Source of the DNA: RGIG3002 sp964449325 | GTDB lineage: Bacteria; Bacillota; Clostridia; Lachnospirales; Lachnospiraceae | Assembly (NCBI GenBank): GCA_964449325.1 | Contig: CAYUYJ010000001.1 | Span: forward strand, 310,001 to 374,000 | Length of the DNA: 64,000 nucleotides | Direction: 5' to 3' | In this document: one piece after another, positions 25,720 to 34,634 of the stretch | Position numbering within the stretch: the first letter of the stretch is position 1 | How the letters are laid out: each line of letters opens with the position of its first letter | Notes under the pieces: generated by a model | Told to the model about the DNA's origin: nothing | Databases searched by the model: none | What the model saw: only the letters and a program-made list of their open reading frames with translations | Translations under genes and position numbers: made by a program

Positions 25720-27408
25720 CTATTGCTGCACACTGGCATTATATAACTCTGCAAAATATGTATCCGTACTCATAAGTTCTTCAAAGGTACCTTGTCCAAC
25801 GATTTCGCCCTCTCGAAAAACTACAATTCGGTCAAATCCGATAATAGAATTTAATCGATGTGCAATTGCAATAACAGTCTGTTCTTCCATTCTTTGAATA
25901 ACCTCTCTCATTACATTTTCTTCTGTGAGATTATCCATTGCCGATGTTGCTTCATCCAAAATAACCAACTCAGGATTTTCAAACCATAAACGTGACAATG
26001 CAAGTCTTTGCTTTTCTCCTCACGACAGGCAAGTACCTTTCTCGCCAATTTCCGTATCCAGTCCTTCTTCAGAATTTTCAACCAGATATGATAATTGCAC
26101 CTTGCTTAATGCATTCACAATTTGTTCGTCCGGTATCTTCCTGTCAAATACTATATTTTCCCTTATGGTTCCGTCAAAAACCGGGGAATCTTGTGAAAGA
26201 TAACTTATTTTGCCATACAATTCATTAAGGCAAAGAGTACTTAACTCCATGCCACCCATGCAGACCTGACCTTCCTCGTATTTCAACAATCCAACCAGCA
26301 CTTTAACCAGAGTAGATTTACCCGAACCGCTTTCTCCGACGAAAGCTATTTTTTCGCCCTTTTTGACAGACAAGCATAAATCCTCAAAGATTTTCCGTTC
26401 CTCATATTGAAAAGAAAGATTTTTTACAACTATTTCTCCAATATCTTCCTTCAATTTTTGACCGCGCAATAATTGCTCATCATCGCCCAAACATAGAAAT
26501 TCTTCAAATCTTGCAAATGCAGCTTTATCCAACTTATATTGTACATATATTACATTAAAAATTGCTATCGGCATATAAGCATTTTCAATCAAAGTTATCA
26601 AGGCTACCACAGTACCTACCGAAAGACTCTTATTGCTCCATGCATAAAGAAGAATGCCGATATTCAACATGGCCACAAGTAAAATAAAAATGGTAAAAAA
26701 CGCTTCATGAATCATATTCATCTTTACTTTTGATGAGACTATATCTTCTTTTGCACTCTGAGCTTTCTTTATTTCATTAGGAAATTGTCTTTCCATACGA
26801 AATACCAACATTTCCATAAAGCCTCTAACCAAATAATGATTTAGCATTTCTTCATTATTCATGATTTTTTCCTTTATTTGATACAGAAACTTTAACAAGA
26901 TGTTGGTTATTACAAAAATAACCGCATAGCCTATAAGCAATACATAAGTAACATTTCTATTCATTTTCCAAATAAAGTAAATACTAAACAAGATGGTTGG
27001 TAATAATTGCCTTATCAAACACAGCCAAAAACCAAACAATACATCCTTTCCTGCAGATGCACCATTCTCAATCCTTTGAACAAGCTTTCCGGTACCGGTT
27101 CTTTGATATTCCATATAGTCTATTGTACTTATCTTCTGAAGTGCCATGAGCTTAAAATCCAAATATATTCCGTGTTCCAGTTTCTTTGCAGGATACTCCT
27201 CTGCATAACTCATACAATAAGTGACAACCAATATAAAACCATAAAATAGTATTCCGGCAAGTGAAAATGTTCCGTCTGCCAAACCATCAATAACCTTTTG
27301 GAAATAGTCTGCTTTATATGTAGTTATAAATGCATTAAATATGCCTAGTCCAATATAGACTGATATCAATATTCTATTTTTCTGTAATACTTTCTTTATG
27401 TAACGCAT
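25720..27408 (-). pseudogene. ABC exporter (permease-ATPase), broken by in-frame stop
   Basis: The 563-codon region encodes a type I ABC half-transporter. About six membrane segments (residues 15-290) are followed by an ATPase domain with Walker A GESGSGKS near residue 353 and, after the break, Walker B LVILDEATSAMD and the His switch AIAHRLNS. A single TGA (26022-26020) replaces a Gly codon in the ABC signature, reading LS-stop-GEKQR where LSGGEKQR is expected. The frame is otherwise intact on both sides, so one base change (GGA to TGA) explains it. The truncated 462-residue product lacks Walker B and cannot hydrolyse ATP normally. It could be a recent inactivation or a sequencing error. Confidence 0.85.
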
Positions 27409-27518
27409 AACTGTACTCCTTTATCTTTTTTTTGATTTTCGGAACAGTACAGTTGTGACTGTTAGCAAGTTTCTTTTAACCTCAGCACAATCTGCCAACA
27501 GTTTATATCAACTGTACT
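27409..27518 (-). promoter_or_regulatory. Mutually exclusive leader hairpins over exporter RBS
   Basis: In mRNA order, arm A AGTACAGTTG (27518-27509) lies in the leader ORF. Arm B CAACTGTACT (27455-27446) is perfectly complementary to it. Arm C AGTACAGTT (27417-27409) repeats arm A and lies between the Shine-Dalgarno and the start codon. B can pair with A (RBS open) or C (RBS closed). Inner segments AACTGTTGGC and GCTAACAGT extend A:B. Confidence 0.6.
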
Positions 27519-27544
27519 GAGTAGTTATCTCGCTTGCATTTCAT
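27503..27544 (-). CDS. Leader peptide (13 aa) upstream of ABC exporter
   Basis: A short frame MKCKRDNYSVQLI starts ATG at 27544 behind GAGGTGA with about 9 bases spacing, and ends TAA at 27505-27503. Its last codons cover the first arm of a hairpin whose second arm can also pair with the ribosome binding site of the exporter. This is the layout of a translational-attenuation leader. It is too short for family assignment. Confidence 0.5.
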   Translation of the reverse strand: MKCKRDNYSVQLI

Positions 27545-27610
27545 AACGAATCTCACCTCTTTTTCATTTTCCGTTTCCGAAAAAACCGGAATCATAGAAA
27601 TTTTATTTAC

Positions 27611-27658
27611 ATTATACTCCTATCTTTTTTAATTCTCCATACTATTTTTAAATTCTCC
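27611..27658 (-). promoter_or_regulatory. -10 box and phased direct repeats upstream of exporter leader
   Basis: A perfect TATAAT lies at 27616-27611 on the minus strand. Upstream, GGAGAATT occurs at 27638-27631 and 27658-27651, exactly 20 bp apart, suggesting a regulator bound on one face of the helix. No good -35 box is visible, which fits an activated promoter. Confidence 0.4.
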
Positions 27659-27801
27659 GTTGCAATCCACTCCCGGAAGAAAAATGCAACTTATTTGCTT
27701 TTTTCGCATCTGATGCCAAAAGTATAGGCGAATGAAAAGAAAAAATATATAATGCATAATGGAAATTTGAAAAAAATGATAGTTTCAGGAGGATTTTAGT
27801 G

Positions 27802-29301
27802 ATGGAAAACAGTATTTTACTGGAAAACGAAAAATCTGCCAACAAAATAGCAGCAAAGGTTATGAAAATAACTTTTTTTATTTTTACCTTGGTATTTTTG
27901 TTGAATATAGTGGGAATTTTTGTTATTGACATGAAAATTATGACTATTGCCTATATAATAGGCTCTTTCTTCTTATTGATTCCCACAGTAATGGTAAATG
28001 GGCTGAAAATGGAGACCCCACGGATTAAGTATATTAATATTTCCTGCGCCATTATTTTTACAGTTATAATAACGGCAACACTGACATACCATGCGGTAGG
28101 AATGTACATATTCGGTATTGCAATTGCAAGCCTTTACTTTTCAAAAAAAATAAATATTTTTGCTACCTTTTTTACGATAATCGGAGTTTCCGCAGGTCAG
28201 ATTATTGCCTTTTTTCTCGCCCTGTCAGACAAGAATTTCCGGACTATGAAAGCCGTAATTATATATGGAGTCCTTCCACGTGCATTGATTTTGATTGCAA
28301 TTTCCAGTATCTTTACCATGCTTTGCACCAGAACCGCCAATATGCTAAAAAAGCAAAAAGAGATGCTGGAAAGTATGCAGGAAATACAGATTAGCACAGG
28401 AAATACTTCCGTTGCCCTCTTACAGATGGTGTCTGAACTTTCAGAAATTACAGATACCTCTTTGCAGACAAACCAAAAAATTGCAAGCGAAGCAGAATGT
28501 CTTTTACAGGGTTCCGATGATAATGCAAGAGAAGTGGATAATGCGGAAGCAAGGATCCGCAATATTACGGAGCAGCTTTCCGACTTAAGCACCATGAATC
28601 AAACAACAGCCTCTTTAGCAAAGCAGATTGGCAATCATACTAAGAGTAATCAAAGCTGTATGTGTGAAGTTACCGAGAACATGGAGCAGATTCATCAGGG
28701 TACGGATGAATGTAAGGAACTTATATACAATTTAGGAAAGGAATCAAAAGAAATAATCAGTATTGTTGAGACTATTACAGGTATCTCCAACCGTACCAAT
28801 ATTCTTGCACTGAATGCTACAATAGAAGCAGCGAGAGCAGGTGAGCACGGCAAAGGCTTTGCCGTTGTAGCGACAGAAATTCAAAAACTTGCAGAACAGA
28901 CGAAATTCGCAGTAGAAAATATTGCACAGATTGTACATCAGGTTGTGGATAATACCGAAAATGCCGTAGAAGCAATGGAGCAGAACGCCCTTCTTACACA
29001 GGCGGGTATGGAAAGTATCCAAAAAGCAAATGAGTCAGCCACTCTGATTACCACTTCCAATGAAGAAATCATAAAACAGATTTATGAAATTGAAAAAGCT
29101 GCAATGGTTATTAAGGAAAAGAGTGATGAAGTATCAGACAATATGAAACAGATAAGTGACAATACCCAGAATAATTATGCATCGGTGGAACATATGACAG
29201 CAGCAACTCAGGAAAACAGTGCAAGCACCGAAAATCTGGCAGAGCTTGTGGAGCGGGTCAAGGAACTGTCCAAAGAACTAAAGCAAGTAATACATAGTTA
29301 A
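27802..29301 (+). CDS. Methyl-accepting chemotaxis protein with polytopic membrane sensor
   Basis: This 499-residue receptor has about six N-terminal membrane segments (residues 20-180) and no sizeable extracellular loop. A cytoplasmic signalling domain follows, with hairpin tip SNRTNILALNATIEAARAGEHG near residue 335. A HAMP domain is not evident. It may sense a membrane or cytoplasmic cue such as redox or energy state. The start ATG 27802 lies 9 bases after AGGAGG; a GTG three bases earlier is also possible. It is divergent from the ABC exporter and ends at a strong bidirectional terminator. Confidence 0.88.
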   Translation: MENSILLENEKSANKIAAKVMKITFFIFTLVFLLNIVGIFVIDMKIMTIAYIIGSFFLLIPTVMVNGLKMETPRIKYINISCAIIFTVIITATLTYHAVGMYIFGIAIASLYFSKKINIFATFFTIIGVSAGQIIAFFLALSDKNFRTMKAVIIYGVLPRALILIAISSIFTMLCTRTANMLKKQKEMLESMQEIQISTGNTSVALLQMVSELSEITDTSLQTNQKIASEAECLLQGSDDNAREVDNAEARIRNITEQLSDLSTMNQTTASLAKQIGNHTKSNQSCMCEVTENMEQIHQGTDECKELIYNLGKESKEIISIVETITGISNRTNILALNATIEAARAGEHGKGFAVVATEIQKLAEQTKFAVENIAQIVHQVVDNTENAVEAMEQNALLTQAGMESIQKANESATLITTSNEEIIKQIYEIEKAAMVIKEKSDEVSDNMKQISDNTQNNYASVEHMTAATQENSASTENLAELVERVKELSKELKQVIHS

Positions 29302-29353
29302 ACGTATGCCGCCAGTGTGGTCCGGCTTCGCCGGACACACCGCACTAAGGAAA

Positions 29354-29389
29354 AGGTTGCCGGACTTCTCTCCGACAACCTCTTATTTT
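29354..29389. terminator. Bidirectional terminator between MCP and GGDEF genes
   Basis: Imperfect stem AGGTTGCCGGA/TCCGACAACCT is followed by CTTATTTT on the plus strand and by CTTTTCC on the minus strand. A separate GC-rich hairpin (GTCCGGC/GCCGGAC) lies just before it near 29320-29336. Confidence 0.6.
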
Positions 29390-29396
29390 CCCATAA

Positions 29397-30893
29397 TTAA
29401 GATAACCTGTGCTTCATTTTCGCTTTGTTTTCGTACATCATCTTATCTGCTTTCTCCATTCCGCCTTCTTCCAGAATCTTGCCATATCCGATTGCAAAGC
29501 TTACGGAGATTACTCTGTTCTCATTTAACTTAATACGATTTTGCTCTAACAACTCTAAAAAAGCGTTCGCATCGTTTCCTCTCCAAAGAACAGCAAACTC
29601 GTCTCCTCCCTGGCGAAAAACTCTTCCATTCTTACCTGTTGTATCCACCAAAAGCTTGGCAACAGCACGAAGCAACTCATCACCGGCGGAATGTCCCAAG
29701 GCATCATTTGTCTCTTTCAAATTATTTAAATCTGCAATGAAATAATAGGTATCTACTCCTTTGTTTTTTAACTGTGACAGCTCTTTTTCAAAGGAATTAC
29801 GATTACGAACCCCTGTCAGGAAATCATAAATGGCCATTTTATTAATGGCATTCATACAGATTTCAACAATTTTTGACATAAATTCATCACTGCTTGCACA
29901 CTCACTTAAAGAAGTTGTTTTATATGCTAAAGAAATTCCGCTACTACAGTTATTCGATGCATATTCCATAATCGCCTTTGCTGCTTTCTTTGCTGACTGC
30001 TCTGAATTCATCAATAAAACAAAACCATTGTCACCTATGCGGTATGCAGAACTCTTCAATTCCTTTCTGCAAAAACATTGTATCTGCTCCATGGTCGTGA
30101 TGTATTGTCTCCAGTCTACAGTATCCTGCACATTCTCGGCTTCGCTTATCGTCATAACAGTAGCCACTATACTTCTTTTTAAGTTAATATATTCGCTATT
30201 AACGATTGCTAATGCATACTGATTAAACATCCCCGTCTGCTTATCAAGATATTTTTCGCTGTTTTCATTACTCATCATTAATCCTACTGCCGTCAGAATT
30301 ACATACACAATAGTGAAAAGCGCTTCCGGCATCGTCAAATTAATAACCGATACACCAAAGAAAATCGGAACGGATGCCGTAATAGCTGCACGTTTTTCTC
30401 TGCTTAATAATTTCCAATACCGGATACAGTAATACAAGATAAGGATATTATACCAAATAACACTTACATAAAGTGCATATACCTTTTCCCCCATGGAATA
30501 ATTTGTATATACTCCTTCTACATATCCCAGCGGTAATACTAAAATTAAAATTGATGTAATAACAAATGGCGCAATTTGCATTCCTTGTATTTTTTTTGAT
30601 ATTTTCAATTGGTTTTCCAAAAGACTCCTTAAATAAAGGAAATTAAGGAAAATCGTGGTATTAATGGACAACAGAAAAATAATATGCGCTGTCATGTTCA
30701 AAACAGCAGGCACGCTATCCAATTGATTCACTGTGTATATGGTAATTAAATCAAATACAGTCAATATCGTTGCGCTAAAGTAATAGTATGAAAATATTCT
30801 CGTGGATTTGATTGGTAAATGCTTATTTGCAAAATAAAATACACCCATATATCCTATCAGTAATAAACATACCAACGATGTTTTCATTATCAT
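29397..30893 (-). CDS. Membrane diguanylate cyclase (GGDEF)
   Basis: GGDEF enzymes make cyclic di-GMP from two GTP. The 498-residue protein has about seven N-terminal membrane segments (residues 3-215) and a linker. The C-terminal GGDEF domain starts near residue 335 (DFLTGVRNRNSFEKEL), with active-site FRQGGDEFAVLW near 418-429, so it should be catalytically active. An RxxD-type inhibitory site is not obvious. The start at 30893 has GAGGAG nine bases upstream. It lies 14 bases after an alpha/beta hydrolase gene, so the two are probably co-transcribed. The ligand of the membrane sensor is unknown. Confidence 0.92.
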   Translation of the reverse strand: MIMKTSLVCLLLIGYMGVFYFANKHLPIKSTRIFSYYYFSATILTVFDLITIYTVNQLDSVPAVLNMTAHIIFLLSINTTIFLNFLYLRSLLENQLKISKKIQGMQIAPFVITSILILVLPLGYVEGVYTNYSMGEKVYALYVSVIWYNILILYYCIRYWKLLSREKRAAITASVPIFFGVSVINLTMPEALFTIVYVILTAVGLMMSNENSEKYLDKQTGMFNQYALAIVNSEYINLKRSIVATVMTISEAENVQDTVDWRQYITTMEQIQCFCRKELKSSAYRIGDNGFVLLMNSEQSAKKAAKAIMEYASNNCSSGISLAYKTTSLSECASSDEFMSKIVEICMNAINKMAIYDFLTGVRNRNSFEKELSQLKNKGVDTYYFIADLNNLKETNDALGHSAGDELLRAVAKLLVDTTGKNGRVFRQGGDEFAVLWRGNDANAFLELLEQNRIKLNENRVISVSFAIGYGKILEEGGMEKADKMMYENKAKMKHRLS

Positions 30894-30907
30894 GACAAAT
30901 TTCTCCT

Positions 30908-31705
30908 CTAAGAAAAATCCATAAACCTCTCAATTGCTTTATTTACATCTGTCGGATTATCAACATTCGCATTATGTGCCGCATTTTTTATTATTTGTAA
31001 AGAAAAGCCTGTTTTCTCAGCCCATGCCTCACAATACTGCCGTACTTTTCCTGTTTTGTCACGTTCTCCCAGCAATATCAAAACCGGACATTTTATATCA
31101 AGATCCCTGTTATCATCTAAGAAGGCGGCATATCCGATTCCCATCAGATGACAAATTTCCCCTTTATTATATTGTTCCAGTATGTTACTCATATTCTTAT
31201 AGGCATACTCTGTAGCGGAAACCTGCTTTGCAATCGCCTTTTTCATCATTTTACAAGGATATAGATGCGCCATCCACTCTACCTGACGAAGCCACCATTT
31301 ATCGGAAGCGGAGTAGTATCCTTCTCCATAAGGCGTCGTATCAATTCCGATAAAAGCTTTTACCATTTCCGGGTAGCTCTTTATAAAAGATTGTGCAAAA
31401 TAACCGCCCAGCGATTGTCCTATCAAAACTACCCCACTGCTTCCCGTTTGTTCCATGATAGCTTTTAAATCTTCTACTGCATTAGGAAAGGAAAAATCTG
31501 CATATGGACGGGATTTTCCATGTGCCGGCGCATCCCATAAAATCAGATTATATTCCTTTTCAAAATATTCCACCTGTTTTTCAAACATAGTATGATCAGC
31601 AGTCAGTCCATGTAAGAAAAACAGTGTATTTTTATTATTATCCCAACAATCTGAAATCCAATAAAATACGTTTCCCCGTTCGGATTTTAGAATTTTTTCA
31701 ATCAT
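30908..31705 (-). CDS. Alpha/beta hydrolase
   Basis: This 265-residue cytoplasmic hydrolase starts MIEKILKSERGNVFYWISDC. HGLTADH near residue 34 forms the oxyanion hole, LWDAPAHGKS is near 57, the nucleophile elbow GQSLGG near 98, the acid lies around LLGERDKTG, and the His is in NAAHNANVDNP near 244. The substrate is unknown; the closest general type is the carboxylesterase/proline-iminopeptidase-like group. It lies upstream of, and is probably co-transcribed with, the diguanylate cyclase. No functional link between them is evident. Confidence 0.82.
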   Translation of the reverse strand: MIEKILKSERGNVFYWISDCWDNNKNTLFFLHGLTADHTMFEKQVEYFEKEYNLILWDAPAHGKSRPYADFSFPNAVEDLKAIMEQTGSSGVVLIGQSLGGYFAQSFIKSYPEMVKAFIGIDTTPYGEGYYSASDKWWLRQVEWMAHLYPCKMMKKAIAKQVSATEYAYKNMSNILEQYNKGEICHLMGIGYAAFLDDNRDLDIKCPVLILLGERDKTGKVRQYCEAWAEKTGFSLQIIKNAAHNANVDNPTDVNKAIERFMDFS

Positions 31706-31814
31706 TCCCGCAAACCTCTTCTACATTTTTTATTTTATCTTAACAGAATTCTACAAATTTTTCACCCCCATTCCGTCATTTTTTATTCTTTTCCCTCATG
31801 CTCCCATGTACCTG

Positions 31815-32993
31815 CTATTTTTTACTCAGCAGCCTCTTATACAGATTGTCTATGCAAATAGCTCCAAACGGTGCCGTAATCAGAATCGACAACACGGCAA
31901 CCGTTAAAACCGTCTGCCCGCAGGAAAGCCCAAGCCCCAGAGGAACCGCTCCTATTGCTGCCTGTACGGTTGCTTTCGGTGTATAAGATATCATACAGAA
32001 AGCCTTCTCCTTTTTTGTCAACTCTGTCTTTATCAGACAGAGAAGCACACCGCCCATCCGAAAAATCAATGCCAGAATCACCACTATCACCGCTGCTGCT
32101 CCTGCTGCCACAGCATATTTCAAATCCACGGTCGCTCCTACAAGCACGAACAGAAAAATCTCTGCTGCCACCCACAATTTATTGTATTTGGAAGATAACC
32201 GCACTGCCAGCACATCATATTTTTGCTTTATCACAATTCCCATACTCATAATCGCCAAAAGCCCCGATACCGGAACATAACCTTCCAGCCTGTTCTGCAC
32301 TTCAAGAAACAGGAAAGAAAGACTAAGAATAATTAGAATTTTCACAGAATCTCTCATATGAAATTTTTTGAAAAACCAAATCAGCACTGCGCCACCCAAT
32401 GTGCCAAGTACGATTCCAAGCAGAATGGAAACAGGGATCTGCAAAAAACTTAATGCGGATACACTTCCTTCACTTGCAAGCGAAACAAACGCCGTAAAGA
32501 CTACGATCACAAATACATCATCCACAGATGCTCCTGCCAGAATCAGATGAGGAATGCTATGTTCTTTCCCATATCCCTGCTCTATCAGCTTAATCATTCT
32601 GGGTACAATTACCGCAGGTGAGACTGCCGCTATTACGCTTCCGATAATTGCTGCTTCCAAAACAGTCACCCCAAAAAACTTCGGAGCCAAAAGAACCGTC
32701 CCCACTATTTCCGCACAAGCCGGAACAAAGCACATAAGTACTGCCGGCCGCCCTACCTTTTTCAGTGCGGCAATATCAAGAGAAAGTCCTGCGCGGGTCA
32801 GAATAATAACCAATGCAATCTGTCTTAAATCGGCAGAAATATTCAGGATAGATTCATCTATCCTATTCAGAGCATGCGGTCCCAAAACTATTCCGGTCAG
32901 AATCATCCCTAAAAGACCAGGCAAATGCAATTTTTTTAGCAAACTCCCCATTATCAGTCCCAGCAGTAGAATTATTGCAATACTTGTTAACAT
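31815..32993 (-). CDS. Cation:proton antiporter (CPA family)
   Basis: This 392-residue membrane protein has about 11-12 hydrophobic segments from the first residue (MLTSIAIILLLGLIMGSLL). The domain is Na+/H+ exchanger-like, with HLPGLLGMILTGIVLGPHAL near residues 27-46 and GASVDDVFVIVVF near 150, which contains the DD pair of the ion-binding unwound helix. It exchanges Na+ or K+ for protons across the membrane. The start has AGGAGG upstream. A perfect 16-bp palindrome 50-65 bases upstream suggests control by a dimeric repressor. Confidence 0.86.
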   Translation of the reverse strand: MLTSIAIILLLGLIMGSLLKKLHLPGLLGMILTGIVLGPHALNRIDESILNISADLRQIALVIILTRAGLSLDIAALKKVGRPAVLMCFVPACAEIVGTVLLAPKFFGVTVLEAAIIGSVIAAVSPAVIVPRMIKLIEQGYGKEHSIPHLILAGASVDDVFVIVVFTAFVSLASEGSVSALSFLQIPVSILLGIVLGTLGGAVLIWFFKKFHMRDSVKILIILSLSFLFLEVQNRLEGYVPVSGLLAIMSMGIVIKQKYDVLAVRLSSKYNKLWVAAEIFLFVLVGATVDLKYAVAAGAAAVIVVILALIFRMGGVLLCLIKTELTKKEKAFCMISYTPKATVQAAIGAVPLGLGLSCGQTVLTVAVLSILITAPFGAICIDNLYKRLLSKK

Positions 32994-33042
32994 CTCTTTT
33001 CCTCCTAAATTTCATCTCAAAAATAACAAACCCCATAGGTAA

Positions 33043-33058
33043 ATGTGAGTACTCACAT
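33043..33058. promoter_or_regulatory. 16-bp perfect palindrome upstream of antiporter
   Basis: ATGTGAGTACTCACAT (33043-33058) is perfectly self-complementary and lies 50-65 bases before the antiporter start. TGAGTACTCA cores occur in TetR-family operators. A -35-like TTGATG lies just upstream on the minus strand, but no good -10 is seen. Confidence 0.5.
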
Positions 33059-33064
33059 GTTCAT

Positions 33065-33110
33065 CAAAAAAGCTGACAATTTCTGCGTAAATTGCAGAAG
33101 TCATCAGCTT
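33065..33110 (-). terminator. Intrinsic terminator after trpB-like gene
   Basis: Arms AAGCTGATGACTTCTGC (33110-33094) and GCAGAAATTGTCAGCTT (33086-33070) pair with few mismatches and are followed on the minus strand by a run of T (33070-33065). Confidence 0.75.
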
Positions 33111-33156
33111 AATAGCGGTTTTGGTTACTCAGGGGAGCACTTCATTCCCTTTTTCT

Positions 33157-34530
33157 TTATTCAATTTTCGGAAGACCTGCAAAACCGGCTTCCAAATCAG
33201 CATCTGTCGGAATGTAATCCATCATTTCACCATTGTTATATTTTTCATATGCTACCATATCAAAATAGCCTGTACCTGTCAAGCCGAATACAATGGTCTT
33301 TTCCTCACCGGTTTCCTTGCATTTCAATGCTTCATCAATCGCCACACGAATTGCATGAGAGCTTTCCGGTGCCGGCAGAATACCTTCTACTCTCGCAAAC
33401 TGCTCTGCTGCTGCAAATACAGCGGTCTGCTCTACACTTCTTGCTTCCATCAGCCCGTCATCATAAAGCTGTGACAGGGTGGTACTCATACCGTGATAAC
33501 GTAAGCCTCCTGCGTGGTTCGCAGACGGGATAAATCCACTTCCCAACGTATACATCTTAGACAACGGACAAACTCTTCCGGTGTCACAGAAATCATAAGC
33601 ATAACGTCCTCTTGTCAGACTCGGACAGGAAGCAGGCTCTACTGCAATAAACTGATAATCCTTTTCGCCACGGAGCTTCTCTCCCATAAACGGAGAAATC
33701 AAACCGCCCAGATTAGAACCGCCTCCGGCACAACCGATAATAATGTCCGGTGTAATTCCGTACTTATCCAATGCAATTTTCGTTTCCAAACCGATAACTG
33801 ACTGATGAAGCAAAACCTGATTCAACACACTTCCCAGCACATAACGATAGCCTTCCACACTGGTTGCCGCCTCTACTGCTTCGGAAATTGCACAACCAAG
33901 GCTTCCCGTTGTACCCGGATGCTCTGCTAAAATCTTTCTTCCCACTTCCGTTGTCTCAGAAGGAGACGGTGTTACGCTTGCACCATATGTACGCATCACC
34001 TCACGGCGGAACGGTTTCTGCTCATAGGACACCTTCACCATATATACCTTGCAGTCCAAATCAAAATAGGAACATGCCATGGAAAGTGCGGTTCCCCACT
34101 GTCCGGCTCCGGTTTCCGTGGTAACCCCTTTCAGTCCCTGCTTCTTTGCATAATAAGCCTGCGCAATGGCGGAATTCAGCTTATGGCTTCCGCTGGTGTT
34201 GTTTCCTTCAAATTTGTAATAAATCTTCGCCGGCGTCTGCAGCTTTTTCTCAAGACAGTATGCCCGTACAAGCGGTGACGGACGATACATTTTGTAAAAA
34301 TCACGGATTTCAACCGGAATATCAATGTAAGGGTTTGTATCATCCAGTTCCTGCTTTACCAGTTCATCACAAAATACATGCCCCAACTCTTCGGCCGTCA
34401 TAGGCTGTAAAGTAGCCGGATTTAAAAGCGGCGCCGGTTTATTCTTCATATCTGCACGCACATTGTACCATTGCGTAGGCATTTCACTTTCTTCCAGATA
34501 AATTTTGTATGGAATTTCTTTTGCGCTCAT
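33157..34530 (-). CDS. TrpB2-type tryptophan synthase beta-like enzyme
   Basis: This PLP enzyme of the TrpB2 group condenses indole with serine to tryptophan, possibly as an indole-salvage enzyme without TrpA. The 457-residue protein has the PLP lysine in SGSHKLNSA (Lys117), an ETGAGQWG motif near 146 and the phosphate-binding CAGGGSNLGG near 258. It is longer than TrpB1 (about 400). No other trp gene is near, which fits salvage. The second of two adjacent ATGs (34530) is chosen because GGAGG is 6 bases from it. Upstream GTTTATG/CATAAAC (34561-34578) is an operator-like repeat. Confidence 0.88.
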   Translation of the reverse strand: MSAKEIPYKIYLEESEMPTQWYNVRADMKNKPAPLLNPATLQPMTAEELGHVFCDELVKQELDDTNPYIDIPVEIRDFYKMYRPSPLVRAYCLEKKLQTPAKIYYKFEGNNTSGSHKLNSAIAQAYYAKKQGLKGVTTETGAGQWGTALSMACSYFDLDCKVYMVKVSYEQKPFRREVMRTYGASVTPSPSETTEVGRKILAEHPGTTGSLGCAISEAVEAATSVEGYRYVLGSVLNQVLLHQSVIGLETKIALDKYGITPDIIIGCAGGGSNLGGLISPFMGEKLRGEKDYQFIAVEPASCPSLTRGRYAYDFCDTGRVCPLSKMYTLGSGFIPSANHAGGLRYHGMSTTLSQLYDDGLMEARSVEQTAVFAAAEQFARVEGILPAPESSHAIRVAIDEALKCKETGEEKTIVFGLTGTGYFDMVAYEKYNNGEMMDYIPTDADLEAGFAGLPKIE

Positions 34531-34634
34531 CATTAACCTCCATCTATCACTGAACCACAGGTTTATGTAAACATAAACTTAGGTCTTTTTATGATAACAG
34601 TTTATCAGTGTAACGTGGCGAAGTCAATGTGAAA

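Noticed and set aside
25998..26030. TGA read as selenocysteine or as programmed readthrough
   Set aside because: The affected residue is a structural Gly of the ABC signature, no family member uses selenocysteine there, and no hairpin resembling a SECIS element was noticed just downstream.
33157..34530. Member of a tryptophan operon
   Set aside because: No other trp gene is adjacent, and the length and motifs fit the TrpB2 salvage type.
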